NCBI GenBank assembly: GCA_026994915.1
Contig: JALWPY010000191.1
Coordinates: 1 to 35,874, forward strand
Direction: 5' to 3'
Length of the DNA stretch: 35,874 nucleotides
Origin: Campylobacterales bacterium
Lineage (GTDB): Bacteria > Campylobacterota > Campylobacteria > Campylobacterales > QNZT01
The notes beneath the pieces were generated by a model. The model saw only the letters and a program-made list of their open reading frames with translations, had not been told where the DNA came from and did not search any database. Made by a program: the position numbers and the translations under genes. Below, piece by piece: positions 10,945-21,097 of this stretch (the stretch's first letter is position 1; each line of letters opens with the position of its first letter).

Positions 10945-11856
10945 ATGAAGACACTGTTTGAAGATCTCTCCTATCTGAAAGAGAGAGTACATGAAAAGGA
11001 TTTGAAAGAGAAGCTGGATGATCTGGAAGAGAAAATCCACAAACTCCGTACCAAAGAGGGCGTCAAAGGGCTTTTGAAACAGAAGAAGATTCGCAAAGTT
11101 CTGCGCGATATCGCCTACGAAGATGAATTGCGTAAATTGCAGATCGAACTGATCAAGATGCAAAACTGGGTCTATGAGAATAAAAAACGGCTGATGATTA
11201 TCTACGAGGGGCGTGATGCAGCCGGAAAGGGCGGGGCGATCAAACGCTTTACGATGTATCTCAACCCCAGAAAGTATCGTGTCGTGGCACTGCCTGCACC
11301 GAGTGACGTCGAGAAGGGCCAGTTCTATTTCCAGCGCTATTTTGCACAGCTTCCCAATCCCGGTGAGATCGCCTTCTTCGACAGAAGCTGGTACAACCGT
11401 GCGATTGTCGAACCGGTTTTTGATTTTTGTACACCGGAGCAGTATGAGAAGTTTATGAAAGAGGTGCCGGAGATCGAGCATGCGCTCATCGACGACGGGA
11501 TTATCCTGATCAAGTTCTGGTTTTCGATCTCCAAGGAGACACAGCAGCAGCGTTTTCATGAAAGAGAGCACAATCCTCTCAAGCAGTGGAAACTGAGTCC
11601 TGTCGACAAAAAGGCTCAGCAGATGTGGGACAAGATCACTTACTATAAAGATGAGATGTTTTCACGCACCCACAACTCATACAGCCCGTGGATCATCGTA
11701 GACTCCAATGACAAGAAAACGGCGAGGCTCGAGTCGATCCGATATGTCCTTTCACAGATTCCTTACGATGGGAAAGAGGAAGCGATGGTCAATCTCCATC
11801 CCAACCCCGATATCGTACAGCGATATTATCAGAGCAGCCGACTGGATCACAATTAG
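10945..11856 (+). CDS. ppk2: Polyphosphate kinase 2 (PPK2)
   Basis: Walker A EGRDAAGKGGAIKRFTMYLNPR, Walker B FFDRSWYNRAIVEPVF, lid RFHEREHNPLKQWKLSPVD. Confidence 0.93.
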   Translation: MKTLFEDLSYLKERVHEKDLKEKLDDLEEKIHKLRTKEGVKGLLKQKKIRKVLRDIAYEDELRKLQIELIKMQNWVYENKKRLMIIYEGRDAAGKGGAIKRFTMYLNPRKYRVVALPAPSDVEKGQFYFQRYFAQLPNPGEIAFFDRSWYNRAIVEPVFDFCTPEQYEKFMKEVPEIEHALIDDGIILIKFWFSISKETQQQRFHEREHNPLKQWKLSPVDKKAQQMWDKITYYKDEMFSRTHNSYSPWIIVDSNDKKTARLESIRYVLSQIPYDGKEEAMVNLHPNPDIVQRYYQSSRLDHN

Positions 11857-11948
11857 GTTATAAATACGATAATACCGACTTATTTTAATCTAAACAAAAG
11901 AGGATATAATCTCTCCAAATAATACTTATTAGAAGGAGAGATATCTAT

Positions 11949-12455
11949 ATGAAAAGACGTTTGTCATGGTGGGGTGGTGGTGTTCTGATGGCACTGCTGC
12001 TGCTCTTTACATTTTCAGTTTTGGGCGCCAACCGCCCTATCGGTGCATCGACCTATGTTCCTTACTATGCCGGGATACTGTTTGGTATGGACCCTCATAA
12101 ATATACCTATCTTCAGGAGATCGAAAAACCAGGTGCATGGGAAGGGATCATGCTGCTCGGTGCACTTGTCGGTGGTTTCATCACTTCTGTCTTTATCACA
12201 AAATCGTTTCGTTTTTCCGTCATGCCTACGGCATGGAAAGAGTACAAAAACGGCTCAGTCGTTTCCCGGCTGCTCTGGAGCTTTTTCGGTGGTTTTCTGC
12301 TGATTATCGGTGCAAGACTCGCCGGCGGATGTACTTCTGGACACTTCCTCTCGGGTATGAGTCAGACAGCGTTTAGCAGTATGATCTTTGGTGTCGTGGT
12401 ACTGGTGACCCTGCTGGTGACCGGTCGACTCTTTTATAACACGAAGGAGAAGTAG
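11949..12455 (+). CDS. YeeE/YedE family half-transporter (sulfur transport)
   Basis: 168 aa multi-TM; GARLAGGCTSGHFLSGMSQTAFSSMIFG. Confidence 0.82.
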   Translation: MKRRLSWWGGGVLMALLLLFTFSVLGANRPIGASTYVPYYAGILFGMDPHKYTYLQEIEKPGAWEGIMLLGALVGGFITSVFITKSFRFSVMPTAWKEYKNGSVVSRLLWSFFGGFLLIIGARLAGGCTSGHFLSGMSQTAFSSMIFGVVVLVTLLVTGRLFYNTKEK

Positions 12456-13124
12456 ATGAGTGTTGCAGAATATTTTGACTTTGTGCTGACACGTACGGAA
12501 CAGATGTACAACATCGTTCAGAACGAGGGGCATGGCCCGGTCTGGCTCGTTTTTCTCATTGGGATCATCTTCGGTGCGATCATCCAGTACTCCCGTGTGG
12601 ACAAGTTTGAAAAGATTGCCGGTTTTGCGATGATGAAAGATACGATCATCCCGAAGATGCTCTTTTTCGCCATCGGCCTGACGAGTATCCTGCTCTATCT
12701 GGAAGTGAAGATGGGATGGGCATCGTGGCATATCAAGCCGATCATGCTGCAGGGGCTGATTATCGGCGGGACCATCTTCGGTATCGGCATGGCGATCATG
12801 GGTAAGTGTCCCGGTACCGGACCTGTCTCGATCGCTGAAGGGCGTATCGGCGTACTTGTAGGAGCGAGCGGAGGAGTTTTTGGTGGTTTCGTTTTTACCT
12901 ACTATGACGAGGATTTGTTCAAACCACTGATGGGACCGAGCCTCGGCAAGACGACGCTGGCGGATGTGAGTGGCGCCTATGCTCCCGAAGCGGTATTCCT
13001 CTTTGGCGCGATGCTGATCATCATCGCGTTTGCCATTCCCAAAATGGAGCTCTTCGACGAAGCCGATCTCTCGAAGCTCGATACTTGCGAAAGACCGGAT
13101 GTGGAGTGTGAGGAGAAGAAGTAA
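12456..13124 (+). CDS. YeeE/YedE family half-transporter (sulfur transport)
   Basis: 222 aa; GIGMAIMGKCPGTGPVSIAEGRIGVLVGASGGVFGG. Abuts the previous stop codon. Confidence 0.82.
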   Translation: MSVAEYFDFVLTRTEQMYNIVQNEGHGPVWLVFLIGIIFGAIIQYSRVDKFEKIAGFAMMKDTIIPKMLFFAIGLTSILLYLEVKMGWASWHIKPIMLQGLIIGGTIFGIGMAIMGKCPGTGPVSIAEGRIGVLVGASGGVFGGFVFTYYDEDLFKPLMGPSLGKTTLADVSGAYAPEAVFLFGAMLIIIAFAIPKMELFDEADLSKLDTCERPDVECEEKK

Positions 13125-13298
13125 CAACTCCTCCTGACACGAAATAAAGCTTCCTCTTTCTCGAGAGGGAGTGATTAAAATTTTTCTCTCTTAACCATAA
13201 ATTATACGATTTAAGAATAAGTTACTACACAACATCCCAAAAGCATACAAAATATATTATACGTTATAATAAAACATAATACTTTCTAACGAGGTCGC

Positions 13299-15431
13299 AT
13301 GCACTCCTATATCTCTATTCACCATCTGACGCCTGCAGCCCATTTTCCGCCGCTGGCATCGTTGCGCAGTTCTGTCACAAGGGCGATGGCCGGCAAAGAT
13401 GTTGCAGCACGTATCGGAGAAGAGGGCGCAGCACTGATGGAGCAACGGATCATGGATGCGATGGGTGTCTACTATCGACTGACAGGTGCAGATCTGGAGA
13501 GTCCCACGAGCGAGCCAAACGGTCTGTTGCCGCGTTTTGTCCGGAGTCTGACGGAGTACTTCGCCACGCTGGAGAGAGAGTACCCTCCCAACAAAGAGAT
13601 CTCCATCCTGCGTACGAGTGGTGTGCAGACGATCAAGATTCGTTACAAGTTCACCGAGAGTGTGATCAAGAAGCTTGTAAAGCTTGGGCTTCGTGATCTT
13701 GAGCTGCTTGCCGACCCGCTCAAGATCTTTCTGCGCGGGGGTGCGCTGCATGATCTCATAGGCGTGCTCTTTGTCTGTACCTATCCTTACGAGCAGGCGT
13801 GGGTCGCCAGGTCACTCTACAACTTTTTCTACTATCCGCACCGTACCGACGATCATCTGCTCTACGGTTTCTATACGGTGAAAAAGAAGAGTGGTTATCA
13901 GGCGCTGCATTGCGATGAGACTCTGTTTCATCCGCGTTTCGATGAGACACTTTCTCAGGCAGAGCCACATCATCCGATCGATCCCGATGCGATTTTTGGG
14001 CTGCTGGAGGAGGGTGACGATGCCCGGACGGTACTTCGCAAGCTGAGCCCCTATTTCAACATCGAGATTCAGCTGCGTTCACGCCTGGAAAATGTCTGGG
14101 CCGATATGGAGCATGCCAACAGTTACAATGTACTGGCGAAGGGGAGTGGCAGGAGTGATGATATCACCGTACAGTGGCGTCTGCTGGCTGAGAGTCTCAA
14201 AAACATCGAAGCACAGCTGCAGCAGTTGCAGATAGATACCGAGCAGTCGCGATTCAGGGACAATCGGCGCACGGGTTATACCTTTGTCATGAGAATGCTG
14301 CGTAACTACGATCCGGGGGCACTTGCGCTCTTTAAGAAGTCGATAGCTCATGTGCAGAGTCTGCGGGAGAACTTTATCGCGCATGAGATATCCCGCAGAA
14401 CCTATGTTCATGACCTTGGCGAGGAGGCGGAGCGTATCCGTCACTATGCCAACCACCATCCTAATCCCCTCGTGATGTTGATTTTCAGGATGCAGAGTGC
14501 CTATATTTACTACCGCCTGGCGAACCATTTCGAGTATTTCAACCATTACGATATCCGACAGTTTGCACACCTCGCACTCAAAGCCTACAGTCATATCGAC
14601 AACTACTTCAGCACGCACAGGGAGGTTTGCGAAGAGGGGGCACTGCTGCATATCATCGCGATTTTGCGCTATCTGAGGCTGGGGCAGAAGTATGGCATGG
14701 GGTTGGTGGCAAACGCTAACGATGGTGTCGAATCGATCGAGCTCGTATCCTATAGCGTGCAGGTACGCCTCTTTTTGCATGCATTGCAGGAGCTCAACGG
14801 GCTCAGAGAGAGTGATCTTGACTATCTGAGGGAAGACAATATCGCCTACATCAAGATCATACACCGGTTTGACGTTTTGGCGAGAGAGTGGGAGATCTTT
14901 TCCGAGCGGGCTGGCATGCTGGAGTCTGCGCAGATCGCGGAGGAGATCGCCCGTTTTCGCAACAGGTATCTGACAAAGGAGCTGGTCGACTACTTTCATG
15001 CGCTGCTGCAGCGCGACAAGATCAAAGAGGCCCCTTTTCTGGTGCAGTTTTATGCAACGCTGATCTGGCACGGTCTCTACCTGCCGCTCGATGCGCTGCG
15101 GGAGATCATTCGGCTTTCGGCATATGAAGAGATTGCCAAAAGCCACCTCTTCAGGTATGAACTGGCTGCTTATCGCTTTCTGGTGCTGCAGCGCTGTGAG
15201 AGTGTGGATGAGTGCGCGAAACCGTTGCAGGAGCGGCAGCTGAGTGAACGCAAGATCAGACACTACGCCCATTATCATCGTGAAAATATGATTCAGCTTC
15301 TTTTTCATATAGAGCGTGAAGAGCCAGAAAATATCTTTTTGAAAGCGAAGATAGCATTTGAGAAGATTACCGGAGAGCTCTTTCGGATAAAACAGTTCAG
15401 TGAAATTCTGAAAAATGGGCGGGGAAATTGA
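13299..15431 (+). CDS. RelA/SpoT synthetase-domain protein with long uncharacterised C-terminal region
   Basis: RYKFTESVIKKLV...LHDLIGVLFVC...VKKKSGYQALHCDETL...EIQLRSRLENVWADMEHANSYN align with synthetase motifs. No HD, TGS or ACT motif seen. Confidence 0.75.
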   Translation: MHSYISIHHLTPAAHFPPLASLRSSVTRAMAGKDVAARIGEEGAALMEQRIMDAMGVYYRLTGADLESPTSEPNGLLPRFVRSLTEYFATLEREYPPNKEISILRTSGVQTIKIRYKFTESVIKKLVKLGLRDLELLADPLKIFLRGGALHDLIGVLFVCTYPYEQAWVARSLYNFFYYPHRTDDHLLYGFYTVKKKSGYQALHCDETLFHPRFDETLSQAEPHHPIDPDAIFGLLEEGDDARTVLRKLSPYFNIEIQLRSRLENVWADMEHANSYNVLAKGSGRSDDITVQWRLLAESLKNIEAQLQQLQIDTEQSRFRDNRRTGYTFVMRMLRNYDPGALALFKKSIAHVQSLRENFIAHEISRRTYVHDLGEEAERIRHYANHHPNPLVMLIFRMQSAYIYYRLANHFEYFNHYDIRQFAHLALKAYSHIDNYFSTHREVCEEGALLHIIAILRYLRLGQKYGMGLVANANDGVESIELVSYSVQVRLFLHALQELNGLRESDLDYLREDNIAYIKIIHRFDVLAREWEIFSERAGMLESAQIAEEIARFRNRYLTKELVDYFHALLQRDKIKEAPFLVQFYATLIWHGLYLPLDALREIIRLSAYEEIAKSHLFRYELAAYRFLVLQRCESVDECAKPLQERQLSERKIRHYAHYHRENMIQLLFHIEREEPENIFLKAKIAFEKITGELFRIKQFSEILKNGRGN

Positions 15432-15483
15432 TGGGAAAGGGAGATGTGGGTGGATATGCCGGTTTCGGCATATCCTGAGAAGT

Positions 15484-15756
15484 TTACTTGTCTCTGATAC
15501 CCAGAGCTTTGATCACTTCCATGTATTTTTCATAATCTTTTTTCTTGAGATAACGCATGAGTCTTTTTCTCTGACCGACCAGTTTCAAAAGTCCCAGTCT
15601 TGAGCTGTGATCTTTTTTGTTGGTTTTCAGATGCTCTGTAAGATAAGAGATTCTGTTTGAAAGCAGTGCTATTTGCACTTCCGGAGAACCTGTGTCGTTC
15701 TCACCTCTGCCGAATTGTTTGACTATTTCCGCTTTTTTAGCCGAATCCAAAGCCAT
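15484..15756 (-). CDS. rpsO: 30S ribosomal protein S15
   Basis: [74 protein letters not shown]. Confidence 0.98.
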   Translation of the reverse strand: MALDSAKKAEIVKQFGRGENDTGSPEVQIALLSNRISYLTEHLKTNKKDHSSRLGLLKLVGQRKRLMRYLKKKDYEKYMEVIKALGIRDK

Positions 15757-15844
15757 AACGACCTCCTGATTGGTATTTTCCTATCTGCAAAACAGATCGG
15801 TCGGGGATTATACCCCAGTTAAACATAAAAGCTCTTTAAAGTGC

Positions 15845-16408
15845 TTAGTTTAAAACACCTTCTTTATAGTGCCACTCCGCTTTGAGGTTGCCGTTTTCGA
15901 AATACTCTTTACTGATACCGTTGAGTTTGCCATTTTTGTAGTTGAGCTCGAATTTCTTTTTCCCGTTAGGATAGTAGAGTGTGCTCACTCCCTCTTTGAT
16001 ACCGTTTTTATAGTGCCATTTGGCTTTGAGATGACCGTTATCATACTCTTTGACGATCCCGTTGAGTTGCTCATTTTGATAGCTGAGTTCATATTTGAGC
16101 TGACCCTTTTCATACTTTTTGGTGGTGCCCTCCTGTTTGCCGTTGACAAAATTGACTTCGGCTGTTTTGATCCCCTGTTTGTCATACTGGATGGATGTGC
16201 CGTTGAGGAGATCGTTTTTATAGTGCCATTTGGCTTTGAGGTTGCCGTTTGGGTAGTACTCTTTGGTGATACCGTTTTTTTTACCGTTTTCAAAGTTGAT
16301 GGCGAAATGGACTTTGCCGTTTTCGTAATACTCTCTGGAGATTTCTGCATGCAACACAGTGGTGAGAGAGATCGCAAAAAGCAGGGAAGAGACTATTTTT
16401 TTCTGCAC
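15845..16408 (-). CDS. MORN-repeat (YwqK-like) exported protein
   Basis: Signal peptide plus ~7 tandem ~23-aa units such as KEYYPNGNLKAKWHYKN-LLNG. Confidence 0.8.
   Translation of the reverse strand: MQKKIVSSLLFAISLTTVLHAEISREYYENGKVHFAINFENGKKNGITKEYYPNGNLKAKWHYKNDLLNGTSIQYDKQGIKTAEVNFVNGKQEGTTKKYEKGQLKYELSYQNEQLNGIVKEYDNGHLKAKWHYKNGIKEGVSTLYYPNGKKKFELNYKNGKLNGISKEYFENGNLKAEWHYKEGVLN
15862..16350. repeat. Tandem coding repeats (~69 bp) of the MORN-type protein
   Basis: Near-identical segments tttatagtgccatttggctttgag (about 16009 and 16217), with a diverged copy at about 15864. Confidence 0.7.
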
Positions 16409-16530
16409 TTTTATCCTTTTTTATTAAATATTTTAAATTATAAGTTAAATCTTAAAAATTTATATCAGTAAAATTAGTGAAATTATTATATCATAACAGT
16501 ATAGGATTTACAATACCGGGGAGGTATTTC

Positions 16531-16917
16531 ATGGATAGAAAATTTTATGGCCTGTTTTTGGCTGCGATGGTGGTCATTTACAGCGGTTGTGCAGGGTCGA
16601 CACCACCGTTGCAGGATATGAAGATCGCCAAAATGGCGCTTTTGAATGCCGATGAGGCACAGGAGAGCACGGAAGCATCCCGATACTTCAAGCTTGCCCG
16701 GAAGGAACTGATAGAGGCGCAGCAGAAGATGCAGGAAAAGCGTTACGATGAAGCGAGATACCTTGCCCAAAAAGCGACTGCTGACGCCAGACTCGCCAAA
16801 ATAAAGGCCGAAAACGAGACGCTCCGGCATGAGGTGGAGAAACTCGAAGGCGAACTGAGGCGACTGCAGGGGACGTTTGCGACGATCGAGAAAGGGGAGG
16901 GTGGCGATGCTGAGTAA
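16531..16917 (+). CDS. DUF4398-like lipoprotein
   Basis: MDRKFYGLFLAAMVVIYSGCAG lipobox, then a coiled-coil region EASRYFKLARKELIEAQQKMQEKRYDEARYLAQKATADARLAKIKAE. Confidence 0.7.
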   Translation: MDRKFYGLFLAAMVVIYSGCAGSTPPLQDMKIAKMALLNADEAQESTEASRYFKLARKELIEAQQKMQEKRYDEARYLAQKATADARLAKIKAENETLRHEVEKLEGELRRLQGTFATIEKGEGGDAE

Positions 16918-17719
16918 TCATATGAAGTTTCTGACACTGTTGGCACTGGGAGCGGCTGTAGCGGGCTGCAGCAGCAAACCGGTTGTAACACCGAAGCTGC
17001 AACAGGCGCAAAAAATGTACGAAAAGGTGCAGTCCGATACTGCAGTACAGCAGAAAGCACCACTGGCTCTCCTGCAGGCAGGTAAGATCTACGATATGAG
17101 CCTGAAAGCCAAAGATACACAGGAAGCGGACCATCTCGCTTATCTTTTAAAGCGTGAAGTGGCTGTGACGAGAGAAACAGTGCGGCAGGAGATGTTGAAA
17201 AAGAGGATCGCATCGCTTCGTACACAGATACAAAAAGCGCAGCTCGATGCCAAAGAGAGTGAACTGCTGCTGCTTAAAAAACAGATGCAGCAGGCTAAGG
17301 CAAAACTCAAAGAGCTCGAAGAACTCAACGCCAAAGAGACCAGTCGCGGGCTGGTGCTGACACTGGGTGATGTGCTCTTCGCGAGTGGCAAAGCGACACT
17401 GTTGCCAGGTGCCAGACGAACACTGGATAAACTGGTGACGTTTTTGAAGGAGAACCCCGAACGCAAAGTGCTCATCGAGGGGCATACGGACAATGTTGGC
17501 AGCAGCGCCTACAATCTCGATCTTTCACTGCGACGGGCAGAAGCGGTGAAAGAGGCTCTCGTAGCACAGGGTATCGATCCGGAGAGGATCGTCGCACAGG
17601 GATATGGCGAGATCTACCCGGTTGCATCCAATGCCGATGCCGCGGGAAGACAGCGAAACCGTCGTGTGGAGATTGTCATTCTGGATGAAGGTGTATCGCC
17701 GGAATCGATGGAGAGGTAA
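16907..17719 (+). CDS. OmpA-family lipoprotein
   Basis: LTLLALGAAVAGCSS lipobox; C-terminal OmpA signature VLIEGHTDNVGSSAYNLDLSLRRAEAVKEALVAQGIDPERIVAQGYGE. Confidence 0.9.
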   Translation: MLSNHMKFLTLLALGAAVAGCSSKPVVTPKLQQAQKMYEKVQSDTAVQQKAPLALLQAGKIYDMSLKAKDTQEADHLAYLLKREVAVTRETVRQEMLKKRIASLRTQIQKAQLDAKESELLLLKKQMQQAKAKLKELEELNAKETSRGLVLTLGDVLFASGKATLLPGARRTLDKLVTFLKENPERKVLIEGHTDNVGSSAYNLDLSLRRAEAVKEALVAQGIDPERIVAQGYGEIYPVASNADAAGRQRNRRVEIVILDEGVSPESMER

Positions 17720-17849
17720 AGAAGTATATCTTATAAATACTATTATATAATCTATGTTTAAGTCTTTATTCAGAAACAGTGGTTATAATATTTCTAACTT
17801 ATGGTTATAAATCTGGGTTGATATTTTAATCACTATGGAGCAATAAAGT

Positions 17850-18068
17850 ATGAAAAAAACAGTTATTTTATGGATGATGGGTGCCATGGCACTGATGGCA
17901 AGTCAATCTTTCACAGATGTGCAAAAACACAACTATAAAAATGAGAGACTCTGCAAACTCTTTCAGCAGAAAATCGTCTCTTATCAGAAAGATATGCGCA
18001 ACGACGACTATGCCAAAGCGACACTTGCATCGTACGAAAAACGTGCGAAAATGTTCTGCGGCAAATAG
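17850..18068 (+). CDS. Small secreted protein (72 aa)
   Basis: Signal peptide MKKTVILWMMGAMALMASQS; mature part has two Cys. Confidence 0.55.
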   Translation: MKKTVILWMMGAMALMASQSFTDVQKHNYKNERLCKLFQQKIVSYQKDMRNDDYAKATLASYEKRAKMFCGK

Positions 18069-18228
18069 TGTTCTGTATGCAACAGGGAGGCTCTTCCCTT
18101 GTTGCAAAATAGATACAAAATATCTAACATCTTCTCTAATATTATTTAAATAATTTCATTATTTTAAAAACTCTCTTTTTTGGGCGCTTTTTGTGCATTG
18201 CTTTGGATAAATTTCCAAAGGTTTCAAA

Positions 18229-19952
18229 TTGTTTATCAAAAGTGCTCTTCTTGTCGGGATGTTTCTCTTTTTTACTGGCTGTGACAGCAGTGATATGCCA
18301 TCGCAACTTTCCGCTAAAAGTGTGGAGAATTCCTCCGTTCAACAGCTTGAATCGAACCAGTCGGAGTCACAAGAGACTGTTATGGCAGAGCCAGAGATAT
18401 CTGCTGTACCGTTTGTGACGGAGCAACATGAAGATTTCAATATCACTGAAGTAAATAGAAGTGAAATGAATCTCTCCATCCCTATGGACTATCCCTACCA
18501 CCCTCCAAAAGGCAAAAATATCGCCGCTGCCAGTTTCGATGGCAGCTTTGAAAAGTTAAATGCCAATATCTCACTCGAACACGCCGTATGGGATGATACG
18601 CTGGCCAGAAGCGGGAGCCATTCGATCTTGCTGGCGCAGAAGGGTGATACGTTACAGATGCAAAATATCCCGGTAGAAGAGGGTGCTTGGTATGTCGTAA
18701 CGGGGTATATGTATCTGCCATCGTTGCCGGCGGATGTCGTGCGATACTATGTTGAGTTCATGTATAACGATCAGTCTGTCGATATCCCCAACTATCCTGT
18801 GGTGTCAGTTTTCAAAGCGAAAAGCTGGGAACCTTTCGTATTGCCGGTCTATATCAAAAAAGACGCCAATATCACAGATATCCGGCTGGTGTTCAGAAAT
18901 ACCGGTGTGCCCAAAAGCGCCTTGCCTCATGCATCCGGTGTCTGGCTTGATGATATCGAGGTGCATAAAGTCGGCAGCAGTGCAAAGCTGTTTGGTTTGG
19001 AAGCACCCTCTCAAAAGCGCGATTTCAACGGTACCCTCGTACGGGTCGATGCACTGGGAAACTTCTCATTACGGGATGGTGACGGCTACAAACCGTTTAT
19101 GCCTGTCATCATCTATCCGGGCGGCAATATGAGCCGGTGGGACAAATACAGAGAAAAAGGATTCAACACGATCATCTGCAACTCTCTGAAAGAGGCACAA
19201 AAAGCGGTGGCGCTGGGGATGCACTGGATCTGGTCGCTCTACGACTACGGTATCTATGAGGGGGATAAAGCGGGATATGCCCGTTTTGAAAGAGAGTACC
19301 GGCAGATGCGTCGTGACATGCCGGAACTTTTCGAAAAACTGCTCTGGTTTTACTGGGATAATGAGCGTTACCGTCTTTATGACAGTGTCAAACATTTCAG
19401 CGATACGATCAAAAAGCTCGATGTCGATGCGCAAGGGCGACGCTATAGACCCTTTTTGATGCAGCTTGATTTTGCCACAGCCAATCCCCATTATGTGAAT
19501 GAGAGGGAGGCACTGGTCGATCTGCAGGGGCTCTATGCCAATCCGATGGTCTTTGAAGACAACGATCCCCAAAATTATCAGGGAGTCGAGTTCAAAGGCA
19601 ATTATGACGGTGAGTTTGCCAACTTCGCCATCTTTGACCATATTCCGGGTGTGACTATCCCTAAAACTGTCTTTGTCATCAACTCGCCCTTTGGTGACAA
19701 ACACCTGGCAAACACGATTTTTGCCGCATTTGCCAGAGGGGGCAAGGCGTTTGCCTACTGGAAGGATGGCGGCAGTCAGCCGGCAGTTGAGACAAAACCC
19801 TGGTGGAGAGATTTCAACCGGACCACCAGGAAGATGTGCAGGAGGGTGCTGCAGTCATCGACTACTTTACACAAAAACGTGTGGCCGTCTGGCACGACGG
19901 CGCTTTCGAGCTGGATCTGAAGCCCAGAGATTATGGCGTCTACTGCTGGTAA
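18229..19952 (+). pseudogene. Lipoprotein with beta-sandwich-like and TIM-barrel/glycoside-hydrolase-like regions; C-terminus frameshifted
   Basis: TTG start, lipobox MFLFFTGCDSS. ORF ends at 19920 in an atypical tail, while the -1 frame from ~19818 reads PDHQEDVQEGAAVIDYFTQKRVAVWHDGAFELDLKPRDYGVYCW* to 19952. Confidence 0.6.
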
Positions 19953-21097
19953 GCACTCGGACGCGATTTGGCCATCGCAACCGCCCTGGCTGCATTGATC
20001 TTGCCGTAAGCGCGTCTGGTGTTGAACCCGTCCGCATTGTAGTAAACATACTCACTTTCGATCTTCTCCGCAGTTTCGATCAATATCTCCCGGATAGCAT
20101 CGGGAGTGAGAGAGGGATTGACACTGAGCATGAGTGCCGCCGTGCCTGCTGCGAGGGGGCATGAAAAACTGGTACCGGTTTCGAAAGCATGTGCATCGTC
20201 AATTTCGAGCGTATATCCGTTGGGAAAGCGGTAACTGGTATAGGCGACCCCTTTGGGACCAGTGTCATCCAGTCCCAGCAGTCCCAGATATTCTCCACCG
20301 GGTGCCAGTATATCGATATTTTTGCCGTAGTTGGAGTAGCTGGCGAGTCGGTTGTATTCGTTGGTTGCGCCTACGCCGATGACGCTGGGAAGTTCTGATT
20401 CGTCATAGATGCCCGGTGCATCGAGATTCTGGTTGCTGTTGACGGGCGTAGGGCCGTTGTTGCCGCTGGCGAAAAAGATCGTGATATTCTGCTTTTTTAG
20501 TGAGGCGAGTTCAGAGGCGACCGCTTCGGAGACATCGCCGGTACCCCAGCTGTTGCTGATGATTTTCGCACCATGTTTTTTGGCGTATTCGAAAGCCCTG
20601 ATCGTTGCGGCATCGTCAGCATAGACCTGAGCGATCAGCAGAAGCTTACTGTCAGGGGCGGCACCGAGTATACCGTAACCGTTCGGAACAGCAGCGATGA
20701 AACCGGCTGCGGCAGTTCCATGAGATGATGTATCTTCCTTGTTTTTGACATCCCGCGAATCTTCGTCTGCATTGTAGCGATCCGCGACATTCTCCTGCAG
20801 ATCGGGATGGTCGATTTCAAAGTTTCCATCGATGACGGCGACTGTAATATCTTCTCCCCGGGTCTCCTGCCATGCATCACGTATATGGATGGAGGCATCG
20901 GGATTGACGCCGATCGTTCGGGTAAATTCGTTTTGTGTATAAGAGAGGTACCACTGATAGGGAAAGTAGGGCTCATTGTCGGGATTGAAGTGGGTACGGT
21001 ACTCGCTGCTTCGCATGGTTTTGATACCGTTGTCGTTGCCGCATGCAGTCAGCATGATGAGTGCTGCGAGCAGTGGGAAAAGCGTTCCTTTTTTCAC
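19940..21097 (-). CDS. Subtilisin-like serine protease (S8), lipoprotein, lacking its own propeptide
   Basis: GTG start, lipobox LLAALIMLTACG; triad Asp VAVIDGNF, His SSHGTAAAGF, Ser GTSFSCPLAAGTAA; oxyanion ASGNNGP. Confidence 0.9.
   Translation of the reverse strand: MKKGTLFPLLAALIMLTACGNDNGIKTMRSSEYRTHFNPDNEPYFPYQWYLSYTQNEFTRTIGVNPDASIHIRDAWQETRGEDITVAVIDGNFEIDHPDLQENVADRYNADEDSRDVKNKEDTSSHGTAAAGFIAAVPNGYGILGAAPDSKLLLIAQVYADDAATIRAFEYAKKHGAKIISNSWGTGDVSEAVASELASLKKQNITIFFASGNNGPTPVNSNQNLDAPGIYDESELPSVIGVGATNEYNRLASYSNYGKNIDILAPGGEYLGLLGLDDTGPKGVAYTSYRFPNGYTLEIDDAHAFETGTSFSCPLAAGTAALMLSVNPSLTPDAIREILIETAEKIESEYVYYNADGFNTRRAYGKINAARAVAMAKSRPSAYQQ

Noticed and set aside
13145-13190. Possible terminator hairpin after the YeeE pair (cctctttctcgagaggg)
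   Set aside because: The stem is short with a bulge; too weak to call without folding energy calculation.
14079-15308. 409-aa minus ORF antisense to the RelA/SpoT-like gene
   Set aside because: Shadow ORF; the plus strand has clear domain motifs and the antisense protein has none.
15862-16350. Repeated segments considered as a CRISPR-like array
   Set aside because: The repeats are in frame within one ORF and encode MORN units, with no unique spacers.
15845-16408. MORN-repeat protein as the antitoxin of a toxin-antitoxin pair ('YwqK family antitoxin' label)
   Set aside because: No toxin-like neighbour; it carries a signal peptide, so an envelope role is more likely.
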